DNA of 64,000 bases from Polyangia bacterium (GTDB lineage Bacteria; Myxococcota_A; Polyangia; Nannocystales; Nannocystaceae): positions 310,001 through 374,000 of the forward strand of contig JAUIKS010000003.1 in assembly GCA_030430565.1 (NCBI GenBank), written 5' to 3'. Shown here one piece after another: positions 61,304-64,000 of the stretch. Both the position numbers and the translations under genes were made by a program. Within the stretch, counting starts at the first letter, position 1. The number at the start of each line of letters is the position of its first letter. Under the pieces are notes generated by a model. It saw only the letters and a program-made list of their open reading frames with translations. It made no database searches and was not told the DNA's origin.

Positions 61304-63835
61304 TCACCGACAGACGATCGGGCTCGCAAGATCACCGTTGTTCGTGTCGATGCACTCGAGCGTGGTCTTTCCGCCCATGCCGTCATCGTTCCCCTCGACG
61401 GCCACCTCGCCCATGACCGCGCCGTCGACATCACACGAGACCAGCTCGCACTCCTCCGGCGGCAGCACATCGACCGTATAGCCGACGCACAGCAGCACAT
61501 CGCCCTCGCCGTAGAACGCCACCGGCAGCCCCGCGCCGACCGTCTTGTTACCGCGGTTGCACACCTCGGCCGACAGCGTCGTCGAGTCGCCGTTGTTGAC
61601 GCAGGAGCCCGAGTCCGGGAACTCCGCGGTGACATCCGGCAGCGCCTCCGCGTCGACATCGCCCTGCACGGTCTGGCGGTAGTTATTGAGCCCCGGCGTC
61701 GTGTGGTTGATCTGCCACTGCCCGGTCGCCGGGATCGTCCCGTCGTCGTTGACGTTGGTCACCGAGTAGGCGTGCTGATTCCAGATCGGGCGCGACGACG
61801 CCCAGCGGTCGAGCACGTCACGCAGCACGCGGACGCCGGTCCGCGAGACCCCGGGCGGGTTGACCGCGCGGCAGGTGTTGCCCATCCCTGGCGTGCCGTT
61901 GGGCGGCGCCGCGCACGTATGGTCTTCGGGACATTCGTCATCGAGCGTGCAGCGGCAGTAGCCGGCGTCGCACACGCCCGAGGCGCAGCCCTCGTTGGCC
62001 TCGCAGGGGACGCCGCGGTGGATCGGGTCGATGGCCGCGCAGTTGACGCCGCAGTTGTCGTTCGAGTTGACGACGATCTCGGATCGATCGTCATCATCGA
62101 CGTCGGCGACGACCGCGTTCTCGTACCAGGTGCACGAGGTCCGGTAGGCCGAGTACAGCACCTCGCCGGTCAGGCCCTCGTACACGCGCGTGTAGCACTC
62201 GTCGGCGTAGACCGCCTCGGCCTGGCCGTCACCTTCGAAGTCGAAGATCGACGAGCCCGTGGTCGCCGACGACGCGTCCTGCGAGGGCTGCGACCAGCGC
62301 ACGTAGTTGCCGAGGCAGCCGGGCCCCGCCACCGCGCACTCGAGGTCGTAGACCGCGTAGTAGGTCCCGCCGGCGGTGGCGATCTCGGGGAAGCCGTCGT
62401 TGTCAAAGTCGCCGATCGTCGCCGGCCCGCCGCTGTTGGTCGCGGCCGACATGATCAGCTGACCGTCGAGCGTCCACATCCGCACGAGGCTGCCGCCGAC
62501 CGTGACGATCTCGGCGACGCCGTCGAGCACGGTCGGGTCGAACGACTGCGGGTCGACGCCCGCGGTGCCGAAGTCCGCGAACGCGTAGTGCCGGTTCGCG
62601 GCCGCGCCGACATGGTCCATCACCCAGGTGTTATTCTGGCTGTCCCACTCGTAGACGGGGCCCGCGAGCAGCTCGACGCGGCCGTCGACGTCGAGGTCGC
62701 CGAGCACGTTGACGACGCCCGGGCCGATCGACGGGCTCGCGCCGCTGATGATCTGCCCCGGGTTCAGGCGCTCGCCGGTCGCGCCGTTGAACACCCCAGA
62801 GCCCGAGATGACCTCGGGCATGCCGTCGTTGTTGAGGTCGTGGATCGACGGGCCGTCCCAGCGCAGCTGCCCCGCGATGCCGGTGTCGGTCGCGACCCAG
62901 AAGGTCTCGTACTGCTGCGCCTGCTCGTTCCACTTGAACGCGATCACGCCCGAGTTCGCGCGGTGCGTGACGATCTCCGGGATGCCGTCGCCGTCGAGAT
63001 CGCCCAGCGCCGGCGTGCTCGAGGCGATGATCGGGTTGTCGGGGTCGTGGATGGTCTCGAGCTGCCCGCAGGTCCGCCCCGAGAGGATGCGGATGACGCC
63101 GTAGTACGCGGGGTTGCTGCCCAGGGCCGCCTCCGCGCCGCCGTCGGTGAAGTTGTAGGAGACGATGATCAGCTCGGTCGAGCCGAACTCGCCGCCGCCC
63201 GCGTGCGGCAGGTCGGCGACCAGCGGGGTCGTCAGCACGTTGCGGTGGTTCGGCCACGGATCGCCGTCGGGCGGCGCGGTCCACTCGCACTGCACGTTGG
63301 CCTCGAACAGCCCGATCTCGATGCTGCCCTCGCAGGCCGGGTCGCTGCCGTCGTCTGGCCACGGGATGCAGACCCCGGGCGGGGCCTCGCCGTCGGGCAG
63401 GCAGCCCTCGGAGCAGCAGTAGGTGTCGCCCTGGCAGTCCGCGTTGGACTCGCAGCCGCCCTCCGGCGGGATGCACTCGCCGGCGACGCAGACGTCCGGC
63501 GCGCAGTCGTCGGAGCTCTGGCAGCCCCCGTCGGTCGTGTCGGTCGGGTCCACCGGATCGGTCGTCGACGCGGTGGTCTCGGTCGCGTCGGTCCCGCTCG
63601 TGGTGCCCATGGTCGCGCCCATGGTCCCCGAGGGGTTGCTGGTGGAGTCGGTCGCGCCGCCCATGGTCGTGCCGGCCGTCGCGGGCCCGGCCGTGGTGGT
63701 CTCGGTCTCGCCGACGGTCGCGGTGCCGCTGTCGGTGTCGCGCTCGTCGTCGCCGCAGGCCGCGAGCGTCACGGGCAGGCCGAGCGCGAGCGCGAGGGGC
63801 AGCGCGCGGGAGGAAGCGGTGAATTGATAAGTCAT
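61304..63835 (-). CDS. Large FG-GAP/VCBS-repeat lipoprotein
   Basis: This 843-residue lipoprotein (LPVTLAAC, Cys27) has a Thr/Gly/Ser-rich linker (about 35-105). A Cys-rich module follows (CQSSDDCAPDVCVAGECIPP, CESNADCQGDTYCC), typical of myxobacterial surface proteins, then FG-GAP/VCBS propeller repeats (ALGDLDGDGIPEIVTHRANS, IHDLNNDGMPEVISGSGVFN, IGDFDNDGFPEIATAGGTYY, VVADVDDDDRSEIVVNSNDN) whose DxDxDG loops bind calcium. A second Cys-rich module and a CARDB-like terminal domain (SCVNNGDSTTLSAEVCNRGN) complete it. An adhesion role is plausible. The ATG at 63835 has GGAGG nine bases upstream. I see no strong promoter in the remaining 165 bases. Confidence 0.87.
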   Translation of the reverse strand: MTYQFTASSRALPLALALGLPVTLAACGDDERDTDSGTATVGETETTTAGPATAGTTMGGATDSTSNPSGTMGATMGTTSGTDATETTASTTDPVDPTDTTDGGCQSSDDCAPDVCVAGECIPPEGGCESNADCQGDTYCCSEGCLPDGEAPPGVCIPWPDDGSDPACEGSIEIGLFEANVQCEWTAPPDGDPWPNHRNVLTTPLVADLPHAGGGEFGSTELIIVSYNFTDGGAEAALGSNPAYYGVIRILSGRTCGQLETIHDPDNPIIASSTPALGDLDGDGIPEIVTHRANSGVIAFKWNEQAQQYETFWVATDTGIAGQLRWDGPSIHDLNNDGMPEVISGSGVFNGATGERLNPGQIISGASPSIGPGVVNVLGDLDVDGRVELLAGPVYEWDSQNNTWVMDHVGAAANRHYAFADFGTAGVDPQSFDPTVLDGVAEIVTVGGSLVRMWTLDGQLIMSAATNSGGPATIGDFDNDGFPEIATAGGTYYAVYDLECAVAGPGCLGNYVRWSQPSQDASSATTGSSIFDFEGDGQAEAVYADECYTRVYEGLTGEVLYSAYRTSCTWYENAVVADVDDDDRSEIVVNSNDNCGVNCAAIDPIHRGVPCEANEGCASGVCDAGYCRCTLDDECPEDHTCAAPPNGTPGMGNTCRAVNPPGVSRTGVRVLRDVLDRWASSRPIWNQHAYSVTNVNDDGTIPATGQWQINHTTPGLNNYRQTVQGDVDAEALPDVTAEFPDSGSCVNNGDSTTLSAEVCNRGNKTVGAGLPVAFYGEGDVLLCVGYTVDVLPPEECELVSCDVDGAVMGEVAVEGNDDGMGGKTTLECIDTNNGDLASPIVCR

Positions 63836-64000
63836 GTACGGGTGCCTCCGTGGAGCTCCGCTGGGAGCGATCCGGTTCGTAGCAGACCCCACTTTACAGC
63901 ACCGGCGGCGTCGCGACCCTCTTGTCCCGGCCGAGCGCGGGCGGCGCTGGGACGAATTGGTACATGTCCTTATGGATATGTGTCTATCTGCGCGCGCGGT

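Noticed and set aside
61090..61416. Arg/Glu/Lys-rich frames across the 11-bp repeats as a coding gene
   Set aside because: The apparent protein is just the translation of the tandem repeat; it has no start signal and runs antisense into the FG-GAP lipoprotein gene.

Overview
The window is high-GC chromosomal DNA from a myxobacterium (Myxococcota), most likely from the Nannocystis/Plesiocystis/Enhygromyxa side. The evidence is the density of Ser/Thr kinases with C-terminal TPR-like regions, lipoproteins with Thr/Ser/Gly-rich linkers after the lipobox, three tandem DUF2330 proteins ending in MYXO-CTERM sorting signals (GCGC motif, hydrophobic segment, arginine cluster), and very GC-rich third codon positions. 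No rRNA, tRNA or CRISPR array was seen.

Region by region. 1-18.3 kb is a signalling region: a 5'-truncated kinase/ATPase/GAF/histidine-kinase hybrid, two von Willebrand A (VWA) proteins and two paralogous TPR kinases. One of these kinases is cut in two by an integrated element of about 4.95 kb (7607-12568). The kinase 5' half lies at 12559-13426 (minus strand) and its 3' half at 6327-7616, with a shared 10-bp core at both junctions. The element has a tyrosine recombinase next to its right end. It also carries an xre-type regulator, ATPase and HNH nuclease operon that matches the Septu anti-phage system (ptuA/ptuB), and a divergent ArdA-like gene. 18.3-21.1 kb holds an ECF-type sigma factor, a PD40 beta-propeller lipoprotein and a DedA-type membrane protein.

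21.2-27.1 kb is a molybdenum-cofactor operon: a NuoE-NuoF fusion, two MoeA genes (the second fused to a binding-protein-like domain) and MobA. It resembles support functions for an NAD-linked molybdoenzyme whose catalytic subunit is not in the window. 27.3-35.3 kb has a tRNA-dihydrouridine synthase, a PNPOx-like protein, a compact operon of VOC protein, ECF sigma factor with SnoaL-like tail, PhnB-like protein and SRPBCC-VOC fusion, and two lipoproteins. 35.4-41.2 kb is the DUF2330/MYXO-CTERM triplet.

41.8-49.9 kb contains a TPR protein, an M20 amidohydrolase, a C_GCAxxG_C_C protein and an unusual SIR2-like/TPR/pseudokinase fusion (45752-47758), then a membrane protein and a small lipoprotein. 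49.9-54.5 kb is a two-component system co-directional with three membrane proteins of unknown function. 54.6-63.8 kb has an alpha/beta hydrolase, a free-standing E2-type acyltransferase domain, a secreted metalloprotease, a metallo-beta-lactamase-fold hydrolase and a large FG-GAP lipoprotein.

Two intergenic loci (45325-45505 and 60769-61177) share a repeat with two hairpins whose stems carry compensatory base changes. Several other noncoding stretches carry unrelated tandem repeats with the same 11-bp period. The strongest leads are the kinase-splitting Septu element, the covarying intergenic repeat and the SIR2-like/pseudokinase fusion.
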